This document shows positions 1 to 8,917 of a DNA stretch of 64,000 nucleotides, piece by piece. The translations under genes were made by a program, and so were the position numbers. This DNA comes from an uncultured Bacteroidales bacterium (GTDB lineage Bacteria; Bacteroidota; Bacteroidia; Bacteroidales; UBA932): the NCBI GenBank assembly GCA_934725575.1, contig CAKVCK010000016.1, positions 22,926-86,925 of the forward strand, in the 5' to 3' direction. Positions within the stretch are counted from its first letter, which is position 1. The number at the start of each line of letters is the position of its first letter. The notes under the pieces were generated by a model. It was not told the DNA's origin, did no database searches, and worked only from the letters and a program-made list of their open reading frames with translations.

Positions 1-1
1 C

Positions 2-1051
2 GTGGTCATAGATCCCGGTCACGGAGGCAAGGACTCCGGCTGCATAAGTCCGAGCGGAAAGACTATGGAGAAGACCTTGGTTCTGGACATCTCCAAGCGT
101 CTGGCCGAGATGATCAAGGCCGGCTACCCGGACGTGAAGGTCATAATGACCAGAAGCGATGACACCTTTGTCACACTTCAGGGGAGGGCGGACATCGCGA
201 ACGCGAACAACGCGAACCTGTTCATCTCCGTCCACGTGAATTCCGTACCGGGAAAGAAGAACGGCCCCAACGGCTACTCGGTGCATATCCTCGGCCAGTA
301 CAACAGCAAGAAGAAGGATATGTACGCCGGCAATATGGACGTGGTACGTAGGGAGAACTCAGTCATAAAGCTTGAGGACGACTACACCACCCGCTATGAG
401 GGGTTCGATCCGAACGATCCGGAGTCCTACATATTTATGAATCTTATGCAGAACGCCTACCTGGAGCAAAGCTTCAAGTTCGCCCAAGCTGTGGACAGGG
501 AAATGAAGGGCGGGACGTTCCAGCATAGCCGAGGAATATCCCAGGATGCCTTCTACGTCCTGTGGCGCACAGCGATGCCGGCGGTGCTCATAGAATGCGG
601 CTTTTTGTCCAACACCGCCGATCGCGAGGCCCTGATCACTGAAAAGGGACGCGCCCGGATCGCTTCTGACATCTATAACGCATTCAGAAGCTACAAGAAG
701 GAATATGACGGCTCCGACGCTGTCAAAAACGCCGCGACAGCCAAGTCAAAAAACGCAGGCTCAGAATCAAGCGTAGCTAAAGATAGGAAGACGGAAGCAT
801 CTGTGAAAGAGGATGCTCCTATAATCTATGGAACTCAGGTTCTTGTATCTTCCAAATCTATGCCCGGCAATGATCCTTTCTTCAAAGGATATGATGTTAT
901 CAAGGTTCCGTCCGGAAGACTTTTCAAGTATATCATAGGTTACTCCGCTGACTTGGACACTGCCAAGGAGAAGAACCGCTCACTGAGCCGAGATTTCAAG
1001 GACTCATTTCTTGTAAAGGTTGAAAATGATACCGCGGAACGTGTGAGATAG
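2..1051 (+). CDS. N-acetylmuramoyl-L-alanine amidase (Amidase_3), 5' truncated by the window edge
   Basis: This is a zinc amidase that cleaves the amide bond between MurNAc and the peptide stem in the periplasm. The reading frame is open to the left edge, so signal peptide and true start lie outside the window. Visible residues begin at the first zinc ligand motif (DPGHGG), followed by a second acidic ligand near residue 23, the SVHVN histidine near residue 77 and the catalytic-glutamate motif IECGFLSN near 197-204, so the catalytic domain is complete. A Lys/Ser/Ala-rich linker (about 235-275) leads to a C-terminal SPOR-like segment with a YIIGYSAD core, as in Bacteroidota amidases that localise to septal peptidoglycan. 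A strong terminator follows. Family is certain; the SPOR assignment is by pattern. Confidence 0.9.
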   Translation: MVIDPGHGGKDSGCISPSGKTMEKTLVLDISKRLAEMIKAGYPDVKVIMTRSDDTFVTLQGRADIANANNANLFISVHVNSVPGKKNGPNGYSVHILGQYNSKKKDMYAGNMDVVRRENSVIKLEDDYTTRYEGFDPNDPESYIFMNLMQNAYLEQSFKFAQAVDREMKGGTFQHSRGISQDAFYVLWRTAMPAVLIECGFLSNTADREALITEKGRARIASDIYNAFRSYKKEYDGSDAVKNAATAKSKNAGSESSVAKDRKTEASVKEDAPIIYGTQVLVSSKSMPGNDPFFKGYDVIKVPSGRLFKYIIGYSADLDTAKEKNRSLSRDFKDSFLVKVENDTAERVR

Positions 1052-1057
1052 CCTTCT

Positions 1058-1111
1058 GAAATTCCGTTCTTCCACTTAATCAAAGCGTTGGAGGGACGGA
1101 ATTTCTATTTT
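1058..1111 (+). terminator. Intrinsic terminator after the amidase gene
   Basis: A perfect 10-bp inverted repeat (GAAATTCCGT at 1058-1067 and ACGGAATTTC at 1096-1105) encloses a 28-nt loop and is followed by TATTTTT. It lies seven bases after the amidase stop and separates that gene from dnaA. Confidence 0.75.
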
Positions 1112-1355
1112 TGATAAATTCTAATTTATAACTTGCTTGATAATAGCAAATTTAAGAAATTTATCAATCGTAAAATATTGATTATTTTAATATTATATAA
1201 TTTAATTAGCGTCAAGAATAGGTCCGTATAAGGAAAATAAAAAACAAAAACAATACTAAAAAAGATTTTTTATGAATTAATTTTCCCCCAATTTTGCACA
1301 AGCAAACAAACGAGGGATAAACACTCTTTAATTCATTAAAATTTCATTTAAAGAA
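1112..1355. other. AT-rich region upstream of dnaA
   Basis: About 245 bp of very AT-rich DNA without a gene. It contains an inverted repeat (TTGATAAATT at 1111-1120 and AATTTATCAA at 1158-1167) and runs of A/T. I looked for DnaA boxes (TTATNCACA) on both strands and found no good match, so calling it an origin is not supported. An imperfect -7-like box (CAATTTTG, near 1290) could serve dnaA. Confidence 0.5.
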
Positions 1356-2783
1356 ATGGGTGAACTGGAAAGACATATTTCTGTGTGGGACGAATGTCTG
1401 CGTATCTTTGAGAAGAACGTTGAACCGAAACAGTTCGACGTATGGTTCAAGACTATAGTGCCGGTCTCTCTCGAAGGCTCCACGCTGACAATCGAAGTGC
1501 CGACCGATTTCTTCAGAAGCTATCTGGAGGACGCTTTCCTTCCTATTATAAAGATGACACTCAGAAGGGTAATCGGCCCGGACGCCAGACTTCTGTACAA
1601 GATTCATCCGGTAAAGAAGGAGCCGGCGATGGTATTCACCGCCTCACACGGCAATGTCCCTGAGAACAAGCCGGTGACGATCAACACTTTCCAGCCGTCA
1701 GGAAATCCAAGTCCGTTTGTTTTCCCTGGAATTCAGAAACTTAAGATCAATCCAAGGCTGAATCCGACATACTGCTTCGACAACCTTATCAAGGGAGAGT
1801 GCAACAAGATGGGCTACAACGCGGGTGTCAGCATCTCGGACAAGCCGGGCAAGACTCCGTTCAACCCTCTGTTCATATTCGGAGGTCCGGGGCTTGGCAA
1901 GACGCACCTCGCACAAGCCATCGGCATTGCGATCCACGAGGCGTATCCGGACCTTGTCGTCCTTTACGTGACCGGCAACGAGTTCAGGACACAGTATGTC
2001 AACGCAGTTAATGTACAAAATAAACTGACAGACTTTATGGCGTTCTATATGAGGATAGATGTCCTCATTATGGATGACATCCAGGAACTCATCGGTCCGG
2101 CGTCGCAGAACGCTTTCTTCAACATATTCAATCATCTTCATCAGTCAGGCAAGCAGCTGGTGTTCACTTCCGACCGCGCCCCTGTGGACCTGATGAACTT
2201 TGAGGAAAGGCTTCTGTCCCGCTTCAAATGGGGGCTTTCAGTGGAACTTTCCAAGCCGGACCACGACACAAGGCTCTCTATGCTTAAGGCAAGATGCGCC
2301 CGCGAGGGTGTCACGGTGAGCGACGATGTGCTGGAATTGCTGGCCAACAGGATCCGCTCGAACTTCAGGGAACTGGAGGGTGCGCTCATCTCCTTGATAG
2401 CGAACGCAACTTTGTGCCACGAGGAGGTGACGAAGGAACTTGCTGAGCAGGTGACAGGCAACATAGTGAGCGAGGAGCAGAACGAGGTCACGATCGACAA
2501 GGTCCAGGAGGTTGTCTGTGAATATTTCAACATCACCCGCGAGACTCTCCTGTCCAAATCCAGAAAGAGGCAAATCGTCCAGGCCAGGCAGATCGCTATG
2601 TTTATGAGCCGCAACCACATAAACGGCTGCTCTCTGTCAACGATTGGTATGGAACTTGGAGGGAAGGACCACGCTACAGTGCTGCACGCCTGCACGACTG
2701 TGTCGGACCTTATGACAACTGACAAGATGTTCAAGCAATACGTGACCGACATCGAAAAGATGCTTGTGCCTGTGGCAAGATAA
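1356..2783 (+). CDS. dnaA: Chromosomal replication initiator protein DnaA
   Basis: AAA+ ATPase that binds DnaA boxes and opens the origin. The 475 residues show the whole family architecture: an N-terminal oligomerisation domain (about 10-70, WDECLRIF and WFKTIVP), a short linker, Walker A FGGPGLGKTH near 175-183, Walker B VLIMDDIQ near 235, and the domain IV DNA-binding signature GGKDHATVLHA near 435. Length is normal for the family. The ATG at 1356 is preceded by A/T-rich DNA with no Shine-Dalgarno, usual for this phylum. pepD follows after 12 bp and is probably co-transcribed. Identification is secure. Confidence 0.98.
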   Translation: MGELERHISVWDECLRIFEKNVEPKQFDVWFKTIVPVSLEGSTLTIEVPTDFFRSYLEDAFLPIIKMTLRRVIGPDARLLYKIHPVKKEPAMVFTASHGNVPENKPVTINTFQPSGNPSPFVFPGIQKLKINPRLNPTYCFDNLIKGECNKMGYNAGVSISDKPGKTPFNPLFIFGGPGLGKTHLAQAIGIAIHEAYPDLVVLYVTGNEFRTQYVNAVNVQNKLTDFMAFYMRIDVLIMDDIQELIGPASQNAFFNIFNHLHQSGKQLVFTSDRAPVDLMNFEERLLSRFKWGLSVELSKPDHDTRLSMLKARCAREGVTVSDDVLELLANRIRSNFRELEGALISLIANATLCHEEVTKELAEQVTGNIVSEEQNEVTIDKVQEVVCEYFNITRETLLSKSRKRQIVQARQIAMFMSRNHINGCSLSTIGMELGGKDHATVLHACTTVSDLMTTDKMFKQYVTDIEKMLVPVAR

Positions 2784-2795
2784 TAAAGGTGCCAA

Positions 2796-4220
2796 ATGAA
2801 TTCAGAAAAAGTACTTTCAATCTTCAAGGAGATCACACGGATTCCAAGGGAGTCCGGACACGAAGAGCCAATGACAGCCTTTCTTCAGCGTTTCGCCGAG
2901 GAGAGGCATCTTGAATGTAAAACCGACAAGACAAACAATGTCTGCATAGTCAAGGAGGCCAGCAAAGGCAAGGAGAATGTGCCTACGCTCGTCCTTCAGG
3001 GACATCAGGATATGGTCTGCGAGAAAAGAAGCGGCGTTCAGCACGACTTCCTCAAGGATCCTATTGAATATGTGATCGAGGATGGCTGGATGATCGCCAA
3101 GGACACCACGCTTGGGGCCGATGACGGCATAGGTGTCGCCGCGATGCTCGCTCTTCTGGACAGTGACCTTCCGATGGGGAAGATCGAGTGTGTGTTCACC
3201 ATCTCTGAAGAAACCGGGATGGACGGTGCCTTCGGAATGGAGCCAGGCTTCTTCACCGGCAGGACACTCATCAATCTTGACTCTGAGGATGAGGGACAGA
3301 TGTTCATCGGTTGTGCCGGCGGTCTTGACACGACAGCCGTATTCAACTACACACAAGAAGATTTTAAAGAAGGCTATAAGCCGGTAAGGCTTGAGATCGG
3401 CGGAGCGCTCGGCGGCCACAGCGGTGATGACATCAACAAAGGCCGCGCGAACACGGTGCAGCAGATGGCTCGCTTCCTGTATTCTGAAATGGCCTACGGG
3501 CTTCAGCTCGTTATGCTGAAAGGCGGCAACAAGCCGAATGCGATAGCGAGGGAGTGCGAGGCAATCATCACCGTTCCGGACACGGACGCCACAATCGCGA
3601 GATTCACCTCGTTCGGCAATGATCTTAGGAATGAATATTTCAAGACAGATCCAGATTTGAGTTTCAGCGGCGAGACTTACAGATGCACAGAGAAGCCTAT
3701 CCAGAGCGATGTCGCAAGAAGGCTGATCGCATCCCTCTTCGCTTGTCCGCACGGGGTCGAGACTATGAGCCAGGACATTCCTGGGCTTGTGGAGACATCG
3801 ACCAACCTGGCGGCCGTGAGGATGAACAAGCAGGGGAGGATCGAGATCATCACAAGCCAGCGCAGCTCGACCGGCTCTGCAAGAAAGATGATGGCCGCCA
3901 AGGTGGAGGCCAACTTCCTGCTCGCCGGAGCCGAAGTGACCCACCTTTCTGAATATCCAGGGTGGAAGCCGAACCTGGATTCCCACATTCTGCGTGTGTG
4001 CGTGGATTCGTACAAGAAATTGTTCGGATGCGAGCCGGAGGTCAAGGCCATTCACGCGGGGCTTGAGTGCGGACTCTTCGGGGAGAAGTTTGGGGATCTG
4101 GATATGATTTCCTTCGGTCCGACCCTCAGGGGAGTGCACGCTCCGGGCGAGAAGCTTGAGCTTGCGTCCCTTGACAAGTTCACAGAGCATCTTGTAGATG
4201 TCGTGACCAATTTTGAATAA
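2796..4220 (+). CDS. pepD: Aminoacyl-histidine dipeptidase (peptidase M20C)
   Basis: Cytosolic zinc dipeptidase acting on Xaa-His and other dipeptides. The 474-residue product begins with the family-typical EITRIPRESGHEE, then LQGHQDMVCEK (first metal ligand His-Asp near residue 70-75), the bridging-Asp region TTLGADDGIG near 108-117 and the catalytic/metal glutamates in ISEETGMDGAFG. Length matches the M20C family (about 480-490). It starts 12 bp after dnaA and ends one base before the preferred start of rpe, so the three genes look like one transcript. Confidence 0.95.
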   Translation: MNSEKVLSIFKEITRIPRESGHEEPMTAFLQRFAEERHLECKTDKTNNVCIVKEASKGKENVPTLVLQGHQDMVCEKRSGVQHDFLKDPIEYVIEDGWMIAKDTTLGADDGIGVAAMLALLDSDLPMGKIECVFTISEETGMDGAFGMEPGFFTGRTLINLDSEDEGQMFIGCAGGLDTTAVFNYTQEDFKEGYKPVRLEIGGALGGHSGDDINKGRANTVQQMARFLYSEMAYGLQLVMLKGGNKPNAIARECEAIITVPDTDATIARFTSFGNDLRNEYFKTDPDLSFSGETYRCTEKPIQSDVARRLIASLFACPHGVETMSQDIPGLVETSTNLAAVRMNKQGRIEIITSQRSSTGSARKMMAAKVEANFLLAGAEVTHLSEYPGWKPNLDSHILRVCVDSYKKLFGCEPEVKAIHAGLECGLFGEKFGDLDMISFGPTLRGVHAPGEKLELASLDKFTEHLVDVVTNFE

Positions 4221-4221
4221 T

Positions 4222-4872
4222 ATGGTAAAGATAGCCCCTTCAATACTTTCCGGCAATTTCCTCAATCTGGAGCCGGACATCAGGATGGTCAACGAGAACG
4301 CAAACCTGATTCACATTGACGTGATGGATGGCAGTCTCGTGCCGAACATATCGTTCGGATTTCCGGTGATGGAGGCGATTGCCAAGGTTGTGACCGTCCC
4401 GATGGACGTTCACCTGATGATCATCAATCCTGACAAGTACATCGAGAGGTTCGCCAAATGCGGAGCGAACCTGATAAGTTTCCATCTGGAAGCTGCTGAC
4501 CAGGCCGGCAAGGATCCCAAGGAGATCATAGGGATGATCAAATCCTGTGGAGCGAAAGCCGGACTTGCGATCAACCCGGATGTGCCTGTCGAAAGGCTTT
4601 TCCCATACATCGAGGATGTGGACTTCTTCCTGATAATGTCGGTCTTCGCCGGATTCGGTGGACAGAAATTCATCGCGGATTCCATCGACAGGATCAAAAC
4701 CCTGAAGGCCGAGATGGACAGAAGGGGAGTCGTGAAGGACATCGAGGTGGACGGCGGTGTGTCAGCGGCCAACGCAAGGATTCTGGCCGAGGCCGGAGCG
4801 ACAATGCTTGTGGCCGGAAGTTCGGTATTCAAGGCGGAAGACCCTGCAAAGGCTATTGCTGAACTTCGTTAG
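4222..4872 (+). CDS. rpe: Ribulose-phosphate 3-epimerase
   Basis: TIM-barrel enzyme of the pentose phosphate pathway interconverting ribulose-5-P and xylulose-5-P. Diagnostic segments are MVKIAPSILSGNF at the N terminus, IHIDVMDGSLVPNISFG (metal-binding His and Asp), MDVHLMI and the phosphate-binding DGGVSAANA near the C terminus. I chose the ATG at 4222; a TTG at 4213 would overlap pepD and adds only three residues. The stop overlaps the stop of the opposing birA by three to four bases, and the transcription terminator lies inside birA (4893-4921). Confidence 0.96.
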   Translation: MVKIAPSILSGNFLNLEPDIRMVNENANLIHIDVMDGSLVPNISFGFPVMEAIAKVVTVPMDVHLMIINPDKYIERFAKCGANLISFHLEAADQAGKDPKEIIGMIKSCGAKAGLAINPDVPVERLFPYIEDVDFFLIMSVFAGFGGQKFIADSIDRIKTLKAEMDRRGVVKDIEVDGGVSAANARILAEAGATMLVAGSSVFKAEDPAKAIAELR

Positions 4873-5606
4873 ATGACATAGCTTATTTCCTTAAAGGCGA
4901 ACTCGAAACGTTCGCCTTTTTCTGTTTCAATACAAAGCAAACCATTGTCGGTGACACCAACGATTTTCGCACGAATTGACGCACCGGTCGAGCAGACTAC
5001 ATATTCATTGAAAGTGCCGACGCGGTAGAGTCTGCTGAAATATTCCTCAGCGTTGTCGTAGTGCCCAAGCCTCATTTTCAGGAAGCGGCAAAGCTTGGGA
5101 AGCTGGTCTTTGAGGTCATATTCCTTGCCGGTCAGCATCGCCATCGAGACGGGGTTCAAAAGCTGTGGCGGAAACTCCTTTTGGTTGACATTCAAGCCGA
5201 TTCCGATGACACTCGCCGTCAGGGAGTCCCCGCAAAGGGTGTTCTCAATGAGTATTCCGCAGATTTTCCTGTTCCTGACATAGATGTCGTTCGGCCATTT
5301 GACCGTGGCCACAATCCCTTCATATTCAAGGTAATCAAGCACGCCCAAGGTGACGCTCCGGCTTATGGAAAACTGCCTTGAGGCCTTCAATGGCGGATAG
5401 GCTCCGTCCCCAAACTTCATCACCAGAGAGAATGTGAGGTTTTCTCCGGGCCGTGCGGACCATGAATTACCCCGCTGGCCACGCCCTGAGGTCTGATTGA
5501 GAGCCGCCAAGACTGACAGATTGTCAATCTCGGAAATATGTCTTAAGGCTTCGTTATTAGTCGAATCGACCTCATCGAGCCATTGTATGTCAACTTCCTC
5601 TTTCAT
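4869..5606 (-). CDS. birA: Biotin--[acetyl-CoA-carboxylase] ligase (monofunctional BirA)
   Basis: Attaches biotin to carboxylase carrier proteins through biotinyl-5'-AMP. The 245-residue protein has the nucleotide and biotin loop GRGQRGNSW, the KWPNDIYV motif and a short C-terminal domain (FELAF-like FEFAFKEI). It lacks an N-terminal helix-turn-helix, so it is the class I enzyme without repressor function. The frame is open far upstream, but the protein homology begins at MKEEVDIQWLDEVDSTNNEA, so the ATG at 5606 is the start; the upstream part is antisense to rsfS. It is divergent from rsfS and convergent with rpe. Confidence 0.93.
   Translation of the reverse strand: MKEEVDIQWLDEVDSTNNEALRHISEIDNLSVLAALNQTSGRGQRGNSWSARPGENLTFSLVMKFGDGAYPPLKASRQFSISRSVTLGVLDYLEYEGIVATVKWPNDIYVRNRKICGILIENTLCGDSLTASVIGIGLNVNQKEFPPQLLNPVSMAMLTGKEYDLKDQLPKLCRFLKMRLGHYDNAEEYFSRLYRVGTFNEYVVCSTGASIRAKIVGVTDNGLLCIETEKGERFEFAFKEISYVI
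4893..4921 (+). terminator. Intrinsic terminator of rpe located inside the birA coding end
   Basis: AAAGGCGAAC (4893-4902) and GTTCGCCTTT (4910-4919) form a perfect 10-bp stem with a 7-nt loop, ending in a T5 run (4917-4921). On the opposite strand the same bases encode the KGERFEFAF stretch of BirA. Confidence 0.8.
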
Positions 5607-5623
5607 TGGTTCAGAATTTGTCG

Positions 5624-5639
5624 TATATTTGTATATTTG
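5624..5639 (+). promoter_or_regulatory. Candidate -7 boxes of the rsfS operon
   Basis: Two tandem TATATTTG octamers (5624-5631 and 5632-5639) match the Bacteroidota TAnnTTTG -7 consensus. They sit 34-49 bp before the rsfS start in the 66-bp birA/rsfS divergent gap. No correctly spaced TTTG -33 box is evident. Confidence 0.45.
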
Positions 5640-5672
5640 ATTGTAATTGCAAAAATATAAAACATTCTCAAT

Positions 5673-6059
5673 ATGATTACACACGATTTGCGGGTTATGG
5701 CCGACGCTATGCTCGACAAGAAAGCACAAAACGTCATTGACATAGATCTCAGGCCGCTGGGAACCGCAATCACTGACCATTTTATGATCTGCAACGCTGA
5801 CTCCACCACCAACGTCAACGCCATAGCCGACAACGTCATCGACAAGATGCGGGAGGAAGGCAGAAAGCCTATCCGTACCCAGGGTCTGGAGAATAATTTC
5901 TGGATAATACTGGACTATGGGGATATCGTCGCCCATATATTCCTTACGGAATACCGCCAGTTCTACAGGCTGGAGGAGCTCTGGGCCGACGCTCCGCACA
6001 AGGAATACAAGGAGAGACGCGTTCCTAAAACAAAAAAGACAGAGACAGATGCCGAATAA
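5673..6059 (+). CDS. rsfS: Ribosome silencing factor RsfS (Iojap/YbeB)
   Basis: Binds ribosomal protein uL14 and blocks 30S-50S joining when nutrients are scarce. The 128-residue protein contains the family core: DIDLRPLGTAITDHFMICNADST near 23-45 and the GLENNFWIILDYGDIVAHIF motif near 89-108, closed by YRLEELWADA. A charged KERRVPKTKKTE tail follows. It overlaps the ftsH start by 11 bases, the gene order rsfS-ftsH-cdsA being common in Bacteroidota. Confidence 0.95.
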   Translation: MITHDLRVMADAMLDKKAQNVIDIDLRPLGTAITDHFMICNADSTTNVNAIADNVIDKMREEGRKPIRTQGLENNFWIILDYGDIVAHIFLTEYRQFYRLEELWADAPHKEYKERRVPKTKKTETDAE

Positions 6060-8049
6060 CGCAAATTCGCCGAAAGGCAATGATCCAAGAAGGAAGGTTA
6101 TCCGCGTGAGATTCAATTTCTCGTGGCTTTACCTTATTCTTATCCTTGGCATAGGTTGGCTGCTGCTCAACAACAGCGGGGCCAATCCTCAGAAGATAGA
6201 ATGGGCCGAGGTCCAGGAGATGTTCCTCAAGGGCGACATCAAGGAGATTGATTTCGTGAGGAACGACTTCAAGGGCAACATCACCGTGCGCCCGGACAGG
6301 CTCAACAAATATGCTGACAAGTTTGGCGGCAAGGTTCCGGCCAGCTCGCCTCATTTCATATTCCTGGTCTCCGACAAGTTCGACGCCGAGAAGGAGTTCG
6401 GTGAGCTGAACGCCAAGCTTACTCCGGACGAGAGTCAGGTCAAGATCGTGATGGAGAACGACAGCAGGATGTGGTCAAACGTCCTTGAATGGATAATATT
6501 CCCGATCCTGCTCATCGTTATGTGGATCTGGATGTTCCGTGGCTTCAGCAGGAATATGGGCGGAGGCAGCGGCGGTCCCGGCGGAGTGTTCAATGTCGGT
6601 AAATCCACCGGCAAGCTCGCCGACAAGGAGAAGGTCAACGTCACATTCAAGGATGTCGCGGGTCTGTACGGAGCCAAGGAAGAGGTGATGGAGATCGTGG
6701 ACTTCCTCAAGAATCCTAAGAAATATACAGCCCTCGGAGGAAAAATCCCTAAGGGAGCCCTTCTGGTAGGCCCTCCGGGTACCGGAAAGACATTGCTGGC
6801 CAAGGCAGTGGCAGGGGAAGCCAACGTTCCGTTCTTCTCGATTTCCGGTTCGGATTTCGTTGAGATGTTCGTCGGCGTCGGCGCTTCAAGGGTCCGTGAC
6901 CTGTTCCGTCAGGCGAAGGAAAAAGCTCCTTGCATCGTGTTCATCGACGAGATCGACGCTGTCGGAAGGGCCAGAGGGAAGAATGTCGGATTCTCTTCAA
7001 ATGACGAGCGAGAGAACACTCTCAACCAGCTTCTTACCGAGATGGACGGATTCGACACAAATTCAGGTGTGATAATCCTTGCGGCCACAAACAGGGCTGA
7101 CATCCTCGACAAGGCGCTTCTGCGCGCCGGACGTTTCGACCGCCAGATTCACGTGGATCTTCCGGAACTGAAGGAAAGGGAAGAGATATTCAAGGTTCAC
7201 ACACGCAACCTCAAGGTCGCTCAGGACTTCGACCTCGGATTTATGGCCCAGCACACGCCGGGCTTCTCCGGAGCCGACATCGCCAATGTCTGCAACGAGG
7301 CTGCCCTCACTGCCGCCAGACGTGACAAGAAAGAGATTGACCGTCAGGATTTCCTTGACGCTGTTGACAGGATTGTCGGCGGACTTGAGCGCAAGGGATC
7401 GATAATGACTCCGGCGGAGAAGAGGACGACGGCCTATCACGAGGCAGGACACGCCACCGTCGGCTGGCTGTTGCCGTACTCGGATCCGGTGTTCAAGGTC
7501 AGTCTCATCCCGAGAGGGGATGCGCTCGGTCTTACCTGGTACCTGCCTGACGAGAGAAAAATCCTGTCCAAGTCCTATCTCATGGACAAGATGTGCGCCT
7601 TGATCGGCGGACGCGTGGCCGAAGAGATCATCAACGGCGAGCCGGCAACCGGAGCGCTCAACGATCTTGAAAGGCTTACCCGTATGGCCTACAATATGGT
7701 CCAGTACTATGGTATGAGCGAGAAGGTCGGCGAGGTTTCGTTCTATGACTCGACCGGATCGAGGGGCTACGACCTCACCAAGCCTTACAGCGAGAAGACA
7801 GCCGAGCTTATGGACCAGGAGGTCAAGAATCTTGTCAAGGAGATCCACGACAGGACCTACAGGATTCTGACCGAGCATAAGGAAGGCTTCGTCAAGATGG
7901 CTCAGATTCTCCTTGAGAAAGAGGTGATCTTCGCCGAGGACATCGAGAAGATTTTCGGTCCTAAGGTGAAACCGGCTGAGGAAGCGGAATCTGCCAAGGC
8001 CCAGGCAACAGAGAGTGACACCGAGAAAACAGAGACAGAAAATGAATAA
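6049..8049 (+). CDS. ftsH: ATP-dependent zinc metalloprotease FtsH
   Basis: Membrane-anchored AAA+ protease that degrades membrane proteins and regulators. The 666-residue product (start ATG 6049, inside the end of rsfS) has a first membrane helix near 22-38 (WLYLILILGIGWLLL), a periplasmic domain, a second helix near 145-165 (IIFPILLIVMWIWMF), Walker A GPPGTGKT near 241-248, Walker B IVFIDEIDA, the second region of homology RPxxGRFDRQ-like LLRAGRFDRQ, and the zinc-binding HEAGH near 464-468 with the third ligand region ALNDLERLTRMA. The frame runs upstream into rsfS, but those 44 residues show no homology. The last bases overlap cdsA. Confidence 0.97.
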   Translation: MPNNANSPKGNDPRRKVIRVRFNFSWLYLILILGIGWLLLNNSGANPQKIEWAEVQEMFLKGDIKEIDFVRNDFKGNITVRPDRLNKYADKFGGKVPASSPHFIFLVSDKFDAEKEFGELNAKLTPDESQVKIVMENDSRMWSNVLEWIIFPILLIVMWIWMFRGFSRNMGGGSGGPGGVFNVGKSTGKLADKEKVNVTFKDVAGLYGAKEEVMEIVDFLKNPKKYTALGGKIPKGALLVGPPGTGKTLLAKAVAGEANVPFFSISGSDFVEMFVGVGASRVRDLFRQAKEKAPCIVFIDEIDAVGRARGKNVGFSSNDERENTLNQLLTEMDGFDTNSGVIILAATNRADILDKALLRAGRFDRQIHVDLPELKEREEIFKVHTRNLKVAQDFDLGFMAQHTPGFSGADIANVCNEAALTAARRDKKEIDRQDFLDAVDRIVGGLERKGSIMTPAEKRTTAYHEAGHATVGWLLPYSDPVFKVSLIPRGDALGLTWYLPDERKILSKSYLMDKMCALIGGRVAEEIINGEPATGALNDLERLTRMAYNMVQYYGMSEKVGEVSFYDSTGSRGYDLTKPYSEKTAELMDQEVKNLVKEIHDRTYRILTEHKEGFVKMAQILLEKEVIFAEDIEKIFGPKVKPAEEAESAKAQATESDTEKTETENE

Positions 8050-8872
8050 CGTAGCGGTCAGATCGATTTCAGGCGTGGTCTTCATCCTTGCGATGTTGGC
8101 CTGCCTGATGTTCAATAAGTTCCTGTTCGCCGGACTGATAATATTCATAATGTCCGTGATGCTGCTGGAATTCTACCACATCACGATGGGGAACAGCTAC
8201 ACTTTCTCGAAGGTGCTTGCGATCATCGCCGCGATCTTCCTTTTCGGACTGCTGTTCGCCACGTCCTCCTATCATATTCCGATAAGATTCGTGGCCTTCG
8301 CGATGGTTCCGATCTTCATCGTGATGATCAACTCGTTGTACGTCAAGGACAAGGATGAATACGGCAAATTCTCGAACATCTACACTGGGCTTTTGTACAT
8401 CGCGGTTCCGATAGCGCTATCAAACCTCATCGCCTTTGACAAGGCCGGGAACTTCAGCGGCAACCTGCTCCTTTGCTTTTTCATCATAATATGGTGCTCG
8501 GATGTCGGGGCGTTCGCCTTCGGAATATCTCTCGGCAAGATATTCCCGCAAAAACTCTTTCCGTCTGTGTCGCCAAAGAAGACTTGGATCGGATTCATTG
8601 GCGGACTTGTCAGTTCGGTTCTGGCGGCGTTCGCTCTTTATGAGTTCGGAATATTGAAGTTTCCTCTCATCCACTGCCTAATCCTGTCATTTATAATGTC
8701 CGTGACAGGAGTCTATGGCGACCTGTTTGAGTCTCAATGGAAAAGAGTGTACGGAGTCAAGGACTCTGGAAAAATCATCCCTGGACACGGAGGCTTTCTG
8801 GACAGGTTCGACAGCACGTTGATGGCGATGCCGTTCGGGGCGATCTATCTGGCGATCTTTGACCTGCTCTGA
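8042..8872 (+). CDS. cdsA: Phosphatidate cytidylyltransferase (CDP-diglyceride synthase)
   Basis: Makes CDP-diacylglycerol from phosphatidate and CTP, the branch point for membrane phospholipids. The 276-residue protein is almost all membrane helices and ends with the CTP transferase signature GDLFESQWKRVYGVKDSGK followed by PGHGGFLDRFDS. Start ATG 8042 overlaps the ftsH stop (8047-8049), which fixes the start. psd follows after 45 bp, so two steps of phosphatidylethanolamine synthesis are neighbours here; phosphatidylserine synthase is not in the window. Confidence 0.95.
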   Translation: MNNVAVRSISGVVFILAMLACLMFNKFLFAGLIIFIMSVMLLEFYHITMGNSYTFSKVLAIIAAIFLFGLLFATSSYHIPIRFVAFAMVPIFIVMINSLYVKDKDEYGKFSNIYTGLLYIAVPIALSNLIAFDKAGNFSGNLLLCFFIIIWCSDVGAFAFGISLGKIFPQKLFPSVSPKKTWIGFIGGLVSSVLAAFALYEFGILKFPLIHCLILSFIMSVTGVYGDLFESQWKRVYGVKDSGKIIPGHGGFLDRFDSTLMAMPFGAIYLAIFDLL

Positions 8873-8917
8873 TTAATAATAACTTGATAATCAATTAATG
8901 AATATACAAACAACGAT

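Noticed and set aside
1344..1607. Minus-strand frames overlapping dnaA and many similar antisense frames across the window
   Set aside because: They are complements of real codons, show no family patterns and lack start contexts.
5607..6116. N-terminal extension of the birA frame by about 170 residues
   Set aside because: It is antisense to rsfS and its translation has no domain; BirA homology starts exactly at the ATG at 5606.
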